Below, in pieces: positions 28,801 through 37,577 of a stretch of 64,000 bases of DNA. The notes below the pieces were generated by a model. It ran no database searches and was not told the DNA's origin. It worked only from the letters and a program-made list of their open reading frames with translations. The DNA is from JAJDAN01 sp046583095 (GTDB lineage: Bacteria > Myxococcota_A > UBA9160 > UBA4427), in NCBI GenBank assembly GCA_046583095.1, contig JAYGDB010000222.1:1-64000 (forward strand), read 5' to 3'. The position numbers and the translations under genes are program-made. Every line of letters begins with the position of its first letter. Within the stretch, counting starts at the first letter, position 1.

Positions 28801-29006
28801 CCCTCGATCCAGCGCCCGTGGCGGTCACGGCCTGGGAAAACCCCTGGCGCATTCCGCCGGAGAAGAACGATCCCTATCTCCGCCAGGCGTTCCGGGACGT
28901 CGAGGTTCTGGCGCCCGGCCTCGCGCTACCCGGTGGCGAGACCTTCGTGTCTCTGGCGCGGCGGATCTACGAGCCGTACCTGCTCGCGCGGGTGGAGCAG
29001 ACGTGA
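25812..29006 (+). CDS. recC: Exodeoxyribonuclease V subunit gamma
   Basis: 1064 aa (E. coli RecC 1122). Scaffold and Chi-recognition subunit of RecBCD in double-strand-break repair. The N-terminus MQIYVSNHLEDLVAVLAE is typical, as are VQGRGMERWLAMQLSRRLGVWANSQFPFPRRLI, GGVTFCEMLPMRSIPFRVVALLGMNDEAFPR and a C-terminal nuclease-like fold without an intact nuclease motif. ATG 25812 is chosen; an upstream start would add a basic non-family leader. Its stop overlaps recB by 4 nt (GTGA, 29003-29006). Confidence 0.93.
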   Translation: MQIYVSNHLEDLVAVLAERVAEPCPGGPLSAETIAVQGRGMERWLAMQLSRRLGVWANSQFPFPRRLIDCVFEAVLGAEPAGALRFEPEAMTWKLAALLPGLLERDEFAPIRSYLRHDESALRRVQLASRIAATFDHYVIYRPEMIRSWDRGADHEGWQPILWRALVGPGAPDHAAARAEDFLVAIEKGEGALEGLPPRIHLFGLTTLPPLYVDVLAALSKRVETNLFQLGCTRRPEAAGADANPLWDSLGGVGRDFHHVLTGRVAAATEVDLFRDPGLGSMLARLKRSLLEGENSGPAPIEEVDGSIRVHSCHGPMREVEVLQDQLTQLFEQDENLDPRDVLVMTPDIETYAPLVQAVFGSSRFPHQIADRGVRATHEIVDAFSRVLEVLQGRLTATHVSDLMMLDRIRRRFGIEAADLDVLLEWIQSAGIRWGVDAAHRSQVGQPASEQNTWRQGLDRLLLGLALPADAASIFAGLLPTPGVDLGRADLLGRFAEFCEALFALREALQGTRSVEAWSQDLAHVLEVMVDRSDDGAEQHASIRTALADLTMRAKQAGFEEAVGLASVQQELMGQLERRSSSRRFLAGGVTFCEMLPMRSIPFRVVALLGMNDEAFPRNREPLGFDLMPASRRPGDRTAREDDRYLFLEALVSVREHLIVTYVGRSVQDGSEREPSVVVCELLDELGPDARERIVTDHPLQPFSPRYFDGSDVSVVSYSEANCAGARALVDARAGSGSEREPRLYVPVPLNAEGPTDRDDPEARRVEVARLGRFFEHPVRSFLQDRLGLYLRDEAPKLEDREPLDLDGLASWNLGDRLLALTLAGVDPEHAKVLLRAEGLLPLGSPGDLEAEKAALDAGDLAAAVRELQRGDARAPIEVNLRLGGWQVVGELGDLWPSGRVVFRFSRVPHACELSFWVHHLVLNCVGGDETPLTSFLVARGADAKRIVVLELPPVPDAEARLVDLLALYELGGSLPLPLFPKASRAQADFGHKKGWPLDPAPVAVTAWENPWRIPPEKNDPYLRQAFRDVEVLAPGLALPGGETFVSLARRIYEPYLLARVEQT

Positions 29007-32000
29007 CGGATTCCGTCGCGAAGCAGGTCGTCCTCCACGGCACCTCCCTCGTCGAGGCGGGCGCCGGGACGGGCAAGACGCACACGATCGTCGAGCTGTA
29101 CACGCGCCTCCTGCTCGAGCGAAGGCTGCGCGTTTCGCAAATCCTGGTCGTGACGTACACGGTGGCTGCCGTTGCCGAACTCCGAGGGCGAATCCGACGC
29201 CGCCTTCTCGAGCTCGCGGGATTGCCGCTGCCGGACACGGATCTCGAGTGGCTGCGCGAAGCTCTCCGCAGCTTCGACCAGGCCGCGATCTTCACGATCC
29301 ACGGGTTCTGTCAGCGGGCGTTGCAGGAGCACGCCTTCGAAAGCGGCCGGGGCTTCGACACCGAGTTGGTGAGTGACGGGCGGCCACTCCTCACGGAAGT
29401 CGCCCAGGACTTCTGGGTCCGGGAGCTGTACGCCGCGCCGCTCTTCCAGGTGGAGTATGCAAGGTCGCCATCGGCGCGGGTGGGGCCCGGCCAGCTGGCC
29501 GAGCTGGCCGAGCGAATCGCGATGCGCCCGGACATCGAACTCCGTCCCGCGCGCCGGCCGGTTCCCGACCTGGGGGTGCTCGAGAAGGAGTGGCGGAGCG
29601 CGTTCGATCGGGTCGCCCCGGTCTGGGCGTCGGACGGCGACGAAGTGCTCGAGATGCTCGCGACTGCGGCCGAGCAAGGGCAGCTGGACAAGCGGAGGTA
29701 TCGGCGCGACACGCTTCACTCGAAGTGGCGGCTCGCGATGGATGAGGCGATGCATGTTGCCCGGCCGGGCATCCAGAGGCGCTTCGACAAGCTGCCACTG
29801 CTCGGCACGAGCGGGATCGCGAATCTCAAGAACCAGCCCAAGCCGGCTCATCGCTTCTTCGATCTCTGCGATGAACTCGTTCGCGCTGAAGCGAGTCTGG
29901 ATCAGGGTCTTCAGGATTGGGAGGTGAGCTTCCGCCACGACTTCGTCGCATACGCGAGCTCCGAGCTCGTCCGGCGCAAGAACGAACTCGAGATCCTGTT
30001 CTTCGACGATCTCCTCCAGGGCCTGCGGGATGCGCTGGCGGGCGAACACGGGGAGCAGGTCGCGGAGGCCATTCGTCTCCGGCATCCCGTCGCGCTGATC
30101 GACGAGTTCCAGGACACGGATCCCATCCAGTACGAGATCTTCCGGCGGGTGTGGCACGGCCAGCCGGACCACGCCCTGTTCCTGGTCGGTGACCCGAAGC
30201 AGGCCATCTACGCGTTTCGCGGTGCGGACGTCATGGCCTACCTCGATGCGCGAAGCGATGCAGCCGACGCGGTTCACGGTCTGCGCTGCAACCAGCGAGC
30301 GGATCCGGCGCTCGTGGCTGCCCTCAACGCGGTGTTCGGCTCGGCGCCTGCTCCGTTCGGTCGCGAGGAGATTCCATATCTGCCCGCCGAAGCGCGCGCC
30401 GACGGCCACGACGCTCTCTCGGGTGAGTGCATTCAGGCCGGTCTCCGGATTCTCTGGTTGTCGCCGCCCGCGGGAGAGCAGGAGATCCCCCGCGCGCGGG
30501 GTGCAGGCGAAGTCAGCCGGGGGGTAGCGGCAGAGATCGCGCGGCTGCTCGCGTCGGAGCAGCGCATCGACGATCGCAGGCTGGTATCGGGGGATATCGC
30601 CGTCCTCACGAGAACGAACCGGCAGGCGCGCTCCGTTCAGGCCGCACTGCACGAGAACGGAATCGTCGCCGTCCTGCAGAGCGGCGAAAGCGTCTTCGCG
30701 ACGGACGAAGCGGAGGAGCTCGAACGCGTGATGCGGGCGATGGTCGAGCCCGAGAATCCGGCCTACCTGCGGGCCGCGCTGGCCACGACATTGCTGGGAG
30801 CTGAGGCTGGCGACCTGCTCGCCCTGGCTGCAGATGAGGACGGAGTCGAGTGGGACGCGTGGGTCCTGACGCTTCGGGAGTGTCGCCGCGCGTGGATGGA
30901 GCGGAGCTTCGTGCAGGCGCTTCGCGCGCTGTGGGTGGAGCGTGACGTCTCCGCGCGACTGCTCGGGCGACCCGACGGCGAGCGTCGCGTAACGAACCTG
31001 CTGCACCTCGGCGAGCTGTTGCAGGCTGCCGGGGTCGAGGCCCGGCTCGGTCCCCAGGCGCTCCTCTACTGGTTCGCGCGGCGCCGGCACGAGGCCGAGG
31101 GCTCGACCCCCGTCCTGGCCGAGGATGCCCAGCTGCGACTGGAGAGCGACGCCGATGCCGTCCAGTTGGTGACGGTACACCGCAGCAAAGGGCTCCAGTA
31201 CGCGGTCACGATCTGTCCCTTCTTGTGGGAGGGCACCGTTCCGCGCAACGATCCCTTGGTTCGCTTCCACGACCCCGAGAGCGGCGCGCTGGTGCTGGAC
31301 GCGGAGGGCTCCGACGACAGCAAGTCACTGGCTCTCGAGGAAGCCCACGAGGAGAGCCTGCGTCTGTTGTACGTGGCGCTCACCCGGGCAAGGCACCACT
31401 GCTCGGTGGTTTGGGGGCGCTTCAAGGACGCAGGAACCTCGCCCCTCGCGCATCTGCTTCACCCGATCGCGGAGGGCGAGCCCCGGCCGGGCGAGAAGAG
31501 CGCCTCGAGTCGGCTCAAGAGCCGGTCGGACGAGGAGTTGCTGGCCGACCTCGATCGGATCGCGCAGATCGCGTCGGGTCACATCGTCGTTGAGGCGTGG
31601 GAGCCTCTGCGCGATCCGGTCGTGGTGGCATCCGACCCGGCGGCTCGGCACGATGCCGTGCGGGAACTCGCACCCGCGCGGGCGGTCCGGCGGTTTGCGC
31701 ACACGTGGCGTTTGTCGAGCTTCTCGGGTCTCGTCTCCGCGGCGCCCGAAGCCGAGGAGGGACGTGACTACGACGCCCACTCGGGCCGGGGGCTCGCCCA
31801 GAGCGAGCGCCCCTCGGACGCCTCGGACCGGATCGCTCTCGCCGATTTTCCAGCCGGTGCGCTGCCGGGGATCCTGATCCACGAGATCTTCGAGAAGCTC
31901 GACTTCACGGTTGCGGACGAGCTTCCGGCAGTCGTCGCGAGTGAGCTGTCGCGACGGGGCTTCGCGGCTCGCTGGGGTCGGCCGCTGTCGCGGGCGCTGC

Positions 32001-32575
32001 GCGACGTCCTGTCGGTCCCGCTGGAGGCCGGGCAGCCGGCGAGCCATCTCGGAGCCCTGGCTCGGTCCGATCGGATCGACGAGATGGAGTTCATGCTGCC
32101 GGTGGCGGGGAGCGACGGGGGGCTCACCGCGGATGCGCTGGGCCGGGCCTTCGCCGAGCACGCAACGACGCCGTGGGTGCAACGGTACGCGGCGCGCGCG
32201 ACGGAGCTCGGGTTTCCGGCGCTTGCGGGTCACCTGCGTGGCTTCATCGATCTCGTCGCTCGCCGCGGCGGGCGCTTCTCCGTCATCGACTACAAGTCGA
32301 ACCGGCTCGGATCGGCGGCCTCGGACTACGCGCCGGAAGCGCTGCAAGACGCGATGGTCGAGCACGACTACGTGCTCCAATACCATCTCTACCTGGTGGC
32401 GCTGCACCGGCATCTCGCGCTGCGCCTGCCGGGCTACGACTACGACGAGCACGTGGCGGGAGCTTGGTACCTCTTCGTCCGGGGCATGTCCTCGTCTCAC
32501 CCGCCCGGTTGGGGCATCGTGCAGGATCGCCCACCGCGTGGGCTGATCGAGGCGCTGTCGGAGTTGCTCGAATGA
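29003..32575 (+). CDS. recB: Exodeoxyribonuclease V subunit beta
   Basis: 1190 aa (E. coli RecB 1180). 3'-5' UvrD-like helicase plus nuclease. Walker A AGAGTGKTHTIVELY (about residues 19-33), Walker B ALIDEFQDTDPIQYEIF, QAIYAFRGAD, motif V/VI VTVHRSKGLQYAV and LLYVALTRARHHC. The C-terminal nuclease domain has GFIDLVARR and FSVIDYKSNRLG, the DYK active-site motif, so the nuclease looks intact. The start is GTG 29003, coupled to recC. The stop overlaps recD by 4 nt (ATGA). Confidence 0.95.
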   Translation: MTDSVAKQVVLHGTSLVEAGAGTGKTHTIVELYTRLLLERRLRVSQILVVTYTVAAVAELRGRIRRRLLELAGLPLPDTDLEWLREALRSFDQAAIFTIHGFCQRALQEHAFESGRGFDTELVSDGRPLLTEVAQDFWVRELYAAPLFQVEYARSPSARVGPGQLAELAERIAMRPDIELRPARRPVPDLGVLEKEWRSAFDRVAPVWASDGDEVLEMLATAAEQGQLDKRRYRRDTLHSKWRLAMDEAMHVARPGIQRRFDKLPLLGTSGIANLKNQPKPAHRFFDLCDELVRAEASLDQGLQDWEVSFRHDFVAYASSELVRRKNELEILFFDDLLQGLRDALAGEHGEQVAEAIRLRHPVALIDEFQDTDPIQYEIFRRVWHGQPDHALFLVGDPKQAIYAFRGADVMAYLDARSDAADAVHGLRCNQRADPALVAALNAVFGSAPAPFGREEIPYLPAEARADGHDALSGECIQAGLRILWLSPPAGEQEIPRARGAGEVSRGVAAEIARLLASEQRIDDRRLVSGDIAVLTRTNRQARSVQAALHENGIVAVLQSGESVFATDEAEELERVMRAMVEPENPAYLRAALATTLLGAEAGDLLALAADEDGVEWDAWVLTLRECRRAWMERSFVQALRALWVERDVSARLLGRPDGERRVTNLLHLGELLQAAGVEARLGPQALLYWFARRRHEAEGSTPVLAEDAQLRLESDADAVQLVTVHRSKGLQYAVTICPFLWEGTVPRNDPLVRFHDPESGALVLDAEGSDDSKSLALEEAHEESLRLLYVALTRARHHCSVVWGRFKDAGTSPLAHLLHPIAEGEPRPGEKSASSRLKSRSDEELLADLDRIAQIASGHIVVEAWEPLRDPVVVASDPAARHDAVRELAPARAVRRFAHTWRLSSFSGLVSAAPEAEEGRDYDAHSGRGLAQSERPSDASDRIALADFPAGALPGILIHEIFEKLDFTVADELPAVVASELSRRGFAARWGRPLSRALRDVLSVPLEAGQPASHLGALARSDRIDEMEFMLPVAGSDGGLTADALGRAFAEHATTPWVQRYAARATELGFPALAGHLRGFIDLVARRGGRFSVIDYKSNRLGSAASDYAPEALQDAMVEHDYVLQYHLYLVALHRHLALRLPGYDYDEHVAGAWYLFVRGMSSSHPPGWGIVQDRPPRGLIEALSELLE

Positions 32576-34419
32576 TCTCGACTCTCGAAGAGCTTCGCGG
32601 CCGCGGTGTGCTCTCGCCCCTCGACGATCGGTTCGCGCGTTCGATGACGCGTCTCGCTTCAGACGAGTGTCCGGAGGTGCTGCTCGCAGCTGCGCTGGCA
32701 AGCCGACAGGTGGCTCGGGGAGATGTATGCGTCGATCTGGCGTCTCTCGTCGAGGCATCGGATTTCGCCGAGGACGGCGAGGCCGTGACCTGGCCGCCTC
32801 TCGAGCCGTGGCTCGAGAGGCTTTCGACGAGCCCGCTCGTCGCCACAGGGGCGGACGGCTCCCCGGTGACGCCGCTGGTCCTCGACCGGTCGGGTCGACT
32901 CTACCTGCGCCGACTGTGGGAAGACGAGCAGTGGCTCGCCCAGGAGCTGACGGCTCGTGCGGCACACAGCTCCGATGCGGATGACGCGGACGCGTTGCGT
33001 GCCAGCATCGAGCGCCTGCTGCCGGTCGGCGGTTCGGAAGCAGAAGAGGCCCACTGGCCGCGGGTGGCGGCGGCAATCGTCGTCTCGCGCCGGCTGTGCG
33101 TGATCTCGGGTCGCCCCGGAACGGGAAAGACGACCACCGCAGCTCGTCTGCTCGCGGTTCTGGTCGAGCGAGCGCTGAGGTCTGGGCGGCCCGCACCCCG
33201 AATCGCGCTCGCGGCACCCACTGGCAAGGCGGCCGCCCGCCTCGCTGTGGTCATCGACCGGATCCGGAGCGAGATCGACTGCGCCCAGACGGTTCGTGAC
33301 GCGATCCCCAGCGAGGCGGCGACGCTCCATCGCCTGTTGCGTGTGAACCCGCGCGCGCGCCCGGGACGTCGGGCCGTGGCCGAGCTGCGGACGGACGTCG
33401 TGCTGGTCGATGAAGCCTCGATGGTGGATCTGGGGATGGCCGCGCGTCTCGTCAAGGCGTTGCCGAAGCATGCGAAGTTGATCCTACTGGGCGACGCGGA
33501 CCAACTCGCGTCCGTGGAGGCCGGCAGCGTCTTCGCAGATGTCTGCGGCCCGCAGCGCGCTCCCGAGTACGGCGACGAGATGGCGTCGTGGATCGCCGAG
33601 GCGAGCGGGCAGTCCGTCCGCGTCGCCGCGTCGGGGGCGACCGCGATGCGGGAATGTGTCGTGACCCTGACGACGAGCCATCGCTACGGAGAGCAGAGCG
33701 GCATCGACGCACTCGCCCGGGCGATTCAGTCGGGTGACGGTCCCGGGGCTCTGGAGGTGCTCGCCGACGATGCGTTCCCCGACGTCCGGTTGGCGCCGCC
33801 GGCTGCCGAGGACGAGCTTCGCAACGCGATCCTCCGCGGTTACGGCCTCTTCGCCGGGGCCACCACGCCGCGCGAACAGTTGCTGGCCCTCGAGCGTTTC
33901 CGGGTGCTGTGCGCGGTGCGGGAAGGGCCGTTCGGCGTCAAGGCGTTGAATCAGGAGGTGGAAGCGGTGCTAGTGCAGTCGGGATGCCTCGCCCGGGCGC
34001 CGCGAGGCGCCGCCGGTGTTGCTGCCGGCCGTCCCATCCTCGTCAACCGGAACGCGCCGCACCTCGGGCTCTACAACGGCGACGTGGGCATTACCGATCC
34101 CAGCGGACGCGCTCGCGCCTTCTTCGAGGGCGGTGTCGGGGGCCTCCGCAGCTTCGGGATCGCCCGCCTTCCGGCCCACGAGTCCGTTTTTGCGATGACG
34201 GTTCACAAGAGCCAGGGCTCGGAGTTCGATGAGGTGAGGCTGATTCTGCCCGATGACCCGATTCCGTTGCTGACGCGAGAACTCGTCTACACCGCGGTCA
34301 CGCGCGCGAGAGAGAAGGTGGTCGTGCATGCGCGCCCTGAAGTCTTGACGGCCGCAATTGCGCGCAGAACCGCGCGGGCGTCGGGGCTGCGGGACGCCTT
34401 GTGGGGCCCGCCCCGCTGA
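32572..34419 (+). CDS. recD: Exodeoxyribonuclease V subunit alpha
   Basis: 615 aa (E. coli RecD 608). 5'-3' SF1B helicase of RecBCD. Walker A CVISGRPGTGKTTTAARLLAVL, then LAAPTGKAAARL, ATLHRLLRVNP, Walker B DVVLVDEASMVDLGMAARLVKAL, ILLGDADQLASVEAGSVFAD and the C-terminal VFAMTVHKSQGSEFDEV with ELVYTAVTRAREKV. All helicase motifs are present. ATG 32572 overlaps the recB stop. Order C-B-D with 4-nt overlaps means one transcript; rsgA follows after 18 nt. Confidence 0.95.
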   Translation: MISTLEELRGRGVLSPLDDRFARSMTRLASDECPEVLLAAALASRQVARGDVCVDLASLVEASDFAEDGEAVTWPPLEPWLERLSTSPLVATGADGSPVTPLVLDRSGRLYLRRLWEDEQWLAQELTARAAHSSDADDADALRASIERLLPVGGSEAEEAHWPRVAAAIVVSRRLCVISGRPGTGKTTTAARLLAVLVERALRSGRPAPRIALAAPTGKAAARLAVVIDRIRSEIDCAQTVRDAIPSEAATLHRLLRVNPRARPGRRAVAELRTDVVLVDEASMVDLGMAARLVKALPKHAKLILLGDADQLASVEAGSVFADVCGPQRAPEYGDEMASWIAEASGQSVRVAASGATAMRECVVTLTTSHRYGEQSGIDALARAIQSGDGPGALEVLADDAFPDVRLAPPAAEDELRNAILRGYGLFAGATTPREQLLALERFRVLCAVREGPFGVKALNQEVEAVLVQSGCLARAPRGAAGVAAGRPILVNRNAPHLGLYNGDVGITDPSGRARAFFEGGVGGLRSFGIARLPAHESVFAMTVHKSQGSEFDEVRLILPDDPIPLLTRELVYTAVTRAREKVVVHARPEVLTAAIARRTARASGLRDALWGPPR

Positions 34420-34424
34420 GTTGA

Positions 34425-34430
34425 TAACGT
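34425..34430 (+). promoter_or_regulatory. -10-like TAACGT for rsgA, leaderless spacing
   Basis: TTGATAACGT, with TAACGT ending 7 nt before the rsgA GTG (34438). It sits in the 18-nt gap after recD, so rsgA may have its own leaderless start as well as readthrough. Confidence 0.4.
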
Positions 34431-34437
34431 CGCGGCC

Positions 34438-35340
34438 GTGCAGAACGACGCGATCGTCATCGGTCACTTCGGACTCGACATCGAGGTCGCGCTCAAGGAT
34501 GGTGAGCGTCGGCGGATTCGGGTTCGCAGGAGTAGCGACCCGGTGGTCGTGGGGGACCGCGTGAAGATCTCCGCGCGGGGCGCGGAACTCCTGACGCGCG
34601 AGACGATCCTCTCGCGACGAGATACGCGGAATCGGACGCGCGCAATCGCGGCGAATCTCGACGTGCTCGGAGTTACGATCGCGGGTCGCCCGCCGTCTCC
34701 ACGGGGCTACGTGGATCGCGTGATCGTGGCGGCGCGTGCGGCCCAGATCGAGCCGTTCCTCGTCGTCAACAAGTGCGACCTGGACGATTCAGCGGAGTTG
34801 TTCGAGCAGATGCGCAGCCTCTTCGCCGCGAGCGACTCGAGTGTTCCGGTATTCGCGGTGAGTGCGCTCACGGGCGTTGGGCTCGACGGCATCCGCTTGC
34901 ACCTGTCAGGGGTGCGCGGCGCCTTCGTCGGAACCTCGGGGGTTGGGAAGAGTTCACTCCTGAATGTGCTGGTGCCCGGCCTCGACCTCGAGGTGGGGGA
35001 GATCAACCGGCTCACTCGTCTCGGTCGCCACGTGACGACGCGATCGAGCCTGCACGTGCTTCCGGGCGGCGGAGAGCTGATCGACACGCCCGGCTTCCGG
35101 GACTTCGTGCCGGTGGATCTCTCCCCGGCCGACCTGGCCGCCTACTTCCCGTGTTTCGAACACGCCCTGGATCAGGGCTGTCGCTTCCGCGACTGCCTGC
35201 ACCGCGACGAGCCGGACTGCGGAGTGATCGAAGCGGTCGCCGGTGGCGAGCTGGACGCGGCCCGGCACGAGATCTACCTCGGGCTGCTGGCCGATCTCGA
35301 ACGCGTCGCAGAGCGCCAGGCTAGGGGCGCTCGAAGCTGA
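34438..35340 (+). CDS. rsgA: Ribosome small subunit-dependent GTPase A
   Basis: 300 aa. Circularly permuted GTPase that checks late 30S assembly. N-terminal OB-like domain, G4 VVNKCDLDD, G5 AVSALTGVG, then G1 GTSGVGKSSLLNVL and G3 LIDTPGFRDF. The Zn-binding C-terminus CFEHALDQGCRFRDCLHRDEPDC is intact. The start is GTG 34438. The 3' end overlaps the convergent rbgA gene by 20 nt (35321-35340). Confidence 0.94.
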   Translation: MQNDAIVIGHFGLDIEVALKDGERRRIRVRRSSDPVVVGDRVKISARGAELLTRETILSRRDTRNRTRAIAANLDVLGVTIAGRPPSPRGYVDRVIVAARAAQIEPFLVVNKCDLDDSAELFEQMRSLFAASDSSVPVFAVSALTGVGLDGIRLHLSGVRGAFVGTSGVGKSSLLNVLVPGLDLEVGEINRLTRLGRHVTTRSSLHVLPGGGELIDTPGFRDFVPVDLSPADLAAYFPCFEHALDQGCRFRDCLHRDEPDCGVIEAVAGGELDAARHEIYLGLLADLERVAERQARGARS

Positions 35341-36145
35341 TCCGGCCGAGCTGGCCGGTGCGGAGTTCCCGCAGCAGGACGTCCGCGGCGCGATCGATGT
35401 CGAGACGACCCCCGCGGCCGAGGAAGCCGCGGCCCCGCGCGATTCCGTTCAGCAACTCGGCGGTCTCCAGCCCGACGTCGGGGATCTTGTAGCGCTTCGT
35501 CAGCACCTCGGGATACTCGTCCCGCAGGAACTCGAGCGCGAAGAAGGCCACGTCGAAGGCGTCGTAGGCCGCCTTTCCGATGCCTCCGCTCGCCGCCAGG
35601 CAGTGGGCCCCGCGCTGGTCCTCGAGCTTCGGCCACAGCACACCGGGCGTGTCGCAGAGCGAGAAACCGATGTCGAGATCGACTCGCTGGCGTCGTCGAG
35701 TCACCGCCGGACGATCCTGGACCTCGGCGACGCGCCGGCCCTTCAAGCTGTTGATCAACGTCGACTTGCCGACGTTCGGGATGCCGACGACGAGGGCGCG
35801 GACGGGCCTTCCCGGCCCGCGGCGTTTCGGCACGAGCTGACGGCAGGCGCCCGGGATCTGCTTCACGTCGCCGGGCAGGTTGGCGCGCAGCGCCAGGGCC
35901 CGGAGTTTCTCGTCGGTCGACCACGCGGCCAGCCACGCCTGGGTCGCGCGCGGGTCGGCGAGGTCGGCCTTGGCCAGGATCCTCACGCAGGGCCGGTCTT
36001 CGCGCAGTTCTTCCAGCATCGGGTTCGCGCTCGCAGCGGGCAGCCTGGCGTCCAGGACCTCGATCACGACGTCGGTCTCGCGCATCGCCGCGGAGATCTC
36101 GCGCCGTGCCTTGTTCATGTGTCCCGGAAACCAGTTGATCGTCAT
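35321..36145 (-). CDS. rbgA: Ribosome biogenesis GTPase RbgA/YlqF
   Basis: 274 aa. Circularly permuted GTPase for late 50S assembly. The N-terminus INWFPGHMNKARREI is the family hallmark. VVIEVLDARLPAASANPML and ILAKADLAD (G4) come first, then G1 VVGIPNVGKSTLINSL and G3 LCDTPGVLWPKL. The tail is a short helical domain. ATG 36145. It overlaps the rsgA stop end by 20 nt and is divergent from asnS. Confidence 0.93.
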   Translation of the reverse strand: MTINWFPGHMNKARREISAAMRETDVVIEVLDARLPAASANPMLEELREDRPCVRILAKADLADPRATQAWLAAWSTDEKLRALALRANLPGDVKQIPGACRQLVPKRRGPGRPVRALVVGIPNVGKSTLINSLKGRRVAEVQDRPAVTRRRQRVDLDIGFSLCDTPGVLWPKLEDQRGAHCLAASGGIGKAAYDAFDVAFFALEFLRDEYPEVLTKRYKIPDVGLETAELLNGIARGRGFLGRGGRLDIDRAADVLLRELRTGQLGRISFERP

Positions 36146-36233
36146 TTCGAAGAGTCTCAGGAGGGCGCGCGGGGTCGCAGATGATAACCTGCTGGCGAGG
36201 AGTCTCGGCTTGGGCTCCTGCAGGGGGTGTTCG

Positions 36234-37577
36234 TTGGCGGACTCCGTAAGAGGGTTGCTCGCCCGGGATGCGCCGGGCGGCCAGGTGACCGTTCAGGGCT
36301 GGCTGCGGACGGCGCGGCACTCGAAGAACGTCTCGTTTCTCGAGGTGTCCGACGGTTCGTGCTTCGCCGGCATCCAGGCGGTGGCGGAGCCCTCCCTGCC
36401 GAACTACGCGGAGGGCATCGCCTCGCTCGCGACCGGCTGTGCGGTCGAGGTGACGGGCGAGCTCGTCGAATCCCCGGGCAAGGGCCAGCGCTACGAGATT
36501 CACGCCACCGAGGTCACGCTCGTAGGTGGTGTCGAGGACGACTACCCGCTCCAGAAGAAGCGCCACAGCTTCGAGTTCTTGCGAACCATCGGCCACCTGC
36601 GTCCGCGAACGAACACGATGGGGGCCGTGCTGCGGGTTCGTGATGCGGCCTCCCGAGCCATTCACGACTTCTTCCACGAACGCGGCTTCGTGAACCTGCA
36701 CTCTCCCGTGATCACCCTCTCGGATGCGGAAGGCGCGGGGGAGATGTTCCGGGTGACGGCGCTCGACGGCAGCGATTTCTTCGGAAGCCCGTCCTTTCTC
36801 ACGGTGTCGGGTCAACTCGAAGCCGAGATCGGCGCCCTTGCACTCTCGAAGGTCTACACCTTCGGCCCGACGTTTCGGGCCGAGAACTCCCACACCAGTC
36901 GCCACTTGGCGGAGTTCTGGATGGTCGAGCCGGAAGTCGCGTTCTGCGACCTCGAGGGCCTGGCGGATCTCGCCGAGGATTTCCTGAAGACGATCTTCCG
37001 CCGGGTGCTCGACGACTGTCCCGACGACATGGACTTCTTCAACCAGCGCATCGACAAGACGGTGCTCGAGACTCTCGACCACATCATCAGGGCACCCTTC
37101 GAGCGGATCACCTACACCGAGGCCATCAAGATCCTCGAAGATTCGGGTCGCTCGTTCGAATTCCCGGTGAACTGGGGGACGGACCTGCAGAGCGAGCACG
37201 AGCGCTATATTGCCGAGGAGCATATCGGGCGCCCCGTCGTGGTTACGGACTATCCGAAGGGCATCAAGGCCTTCTACATGTATCTGAACGAAGACGATGA
37301 AACGGTCGCGGCCATGGACGTGCTGGTGCCCAAGGTCGGTGAGATCATCGGCGGCTCGCAGCGCGAGCACAGGCACGACGTGCTCGTGAAGCGGATCGAG
37401 GAGCACGGTCTCCCGCTGGAGCCGTACTGGTGGTACCTCGACCTGCGGCGTCATGGGACGGTTCCCCACGCGGGATTCGGACTGGGCTTCGAGCGGGTCG
37501 TACAGTTCATGACGGGGATGGAGAACATCCGGGATGTCTCTCCCTTCCCACGGGCTCCGGGCCATGCCGAGTTCTAG
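36234..37577 (+). CDS. asnS: Asparaginyl-tRNA synthetase
   Basis: 447 aa (E. coli 466), class IIb. OB-fold anticodon domain first (VTVQGWLRTARHSKNVSFLEVSDGS), then motif 2 GPTFRAENSHTSRHLAEFWMVEPE and motif 3 GFGLGFERVVQFMTGMENIRDV. EFWMVEPE and the PFPR(AP) C-terminus are AsnRS-type. The start is taken as TTG 36234, since AGGGGG lies 6 nt upstream (36222-36227) and no ATG or GTG gives a better N-terminus. An ATGATAAC patch at 36181-36188 is a candidate promoter. Confidence 0.94.
   Translation: MADSVRGLLARDAPGGQVTVQGWLRTARHSKNVSFLEVSDGSCFAGIQAVAEPSLPNYAEGIASLATGCAVEVTGELVESPGKGQRYEIHATEVTLVGGVEDDYPLQKKRHSFEFLRTIGHLRPRTNTMGAVLRVRDAASRAIHDFFHERGFVNLHSPVITLSDAEGAGEMFRVTALDGSDFFGSPSFLTVSGQLEAEIGALALSKVYTFGPTFRAENSHTSRHLAEFWMVEPEVAFCDLEGLADLAEDFLKTIFRRVLDDCPDDMDFFNQRIDKTVLETLDHIIRAPFERITYTEAIKILEDSGRSFEFPVNWGTDLQSEHERYIAEEHIGRPVVVTDYPKGIKAFYMYLNEDDETVAAMDVLVPKVGEIIGGSQREHRHDVLVKRIEEHGLPLEPYWWYLDLRRHGTVPHAGFGLGFERVVQFMTGMENIRDVSPFPRAPGHAEF

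Noticed and set aside
28967..31270. Long minus-strand open frame opposite recB
   Set aside because: Same effect; recB motifs lie on the plus strand throughout.
35274..37565. 763-codon minus-strand frame across asnS and rbgA
   Set aside because: It spans two well-supported genes in other frames and has no recognisable domain.
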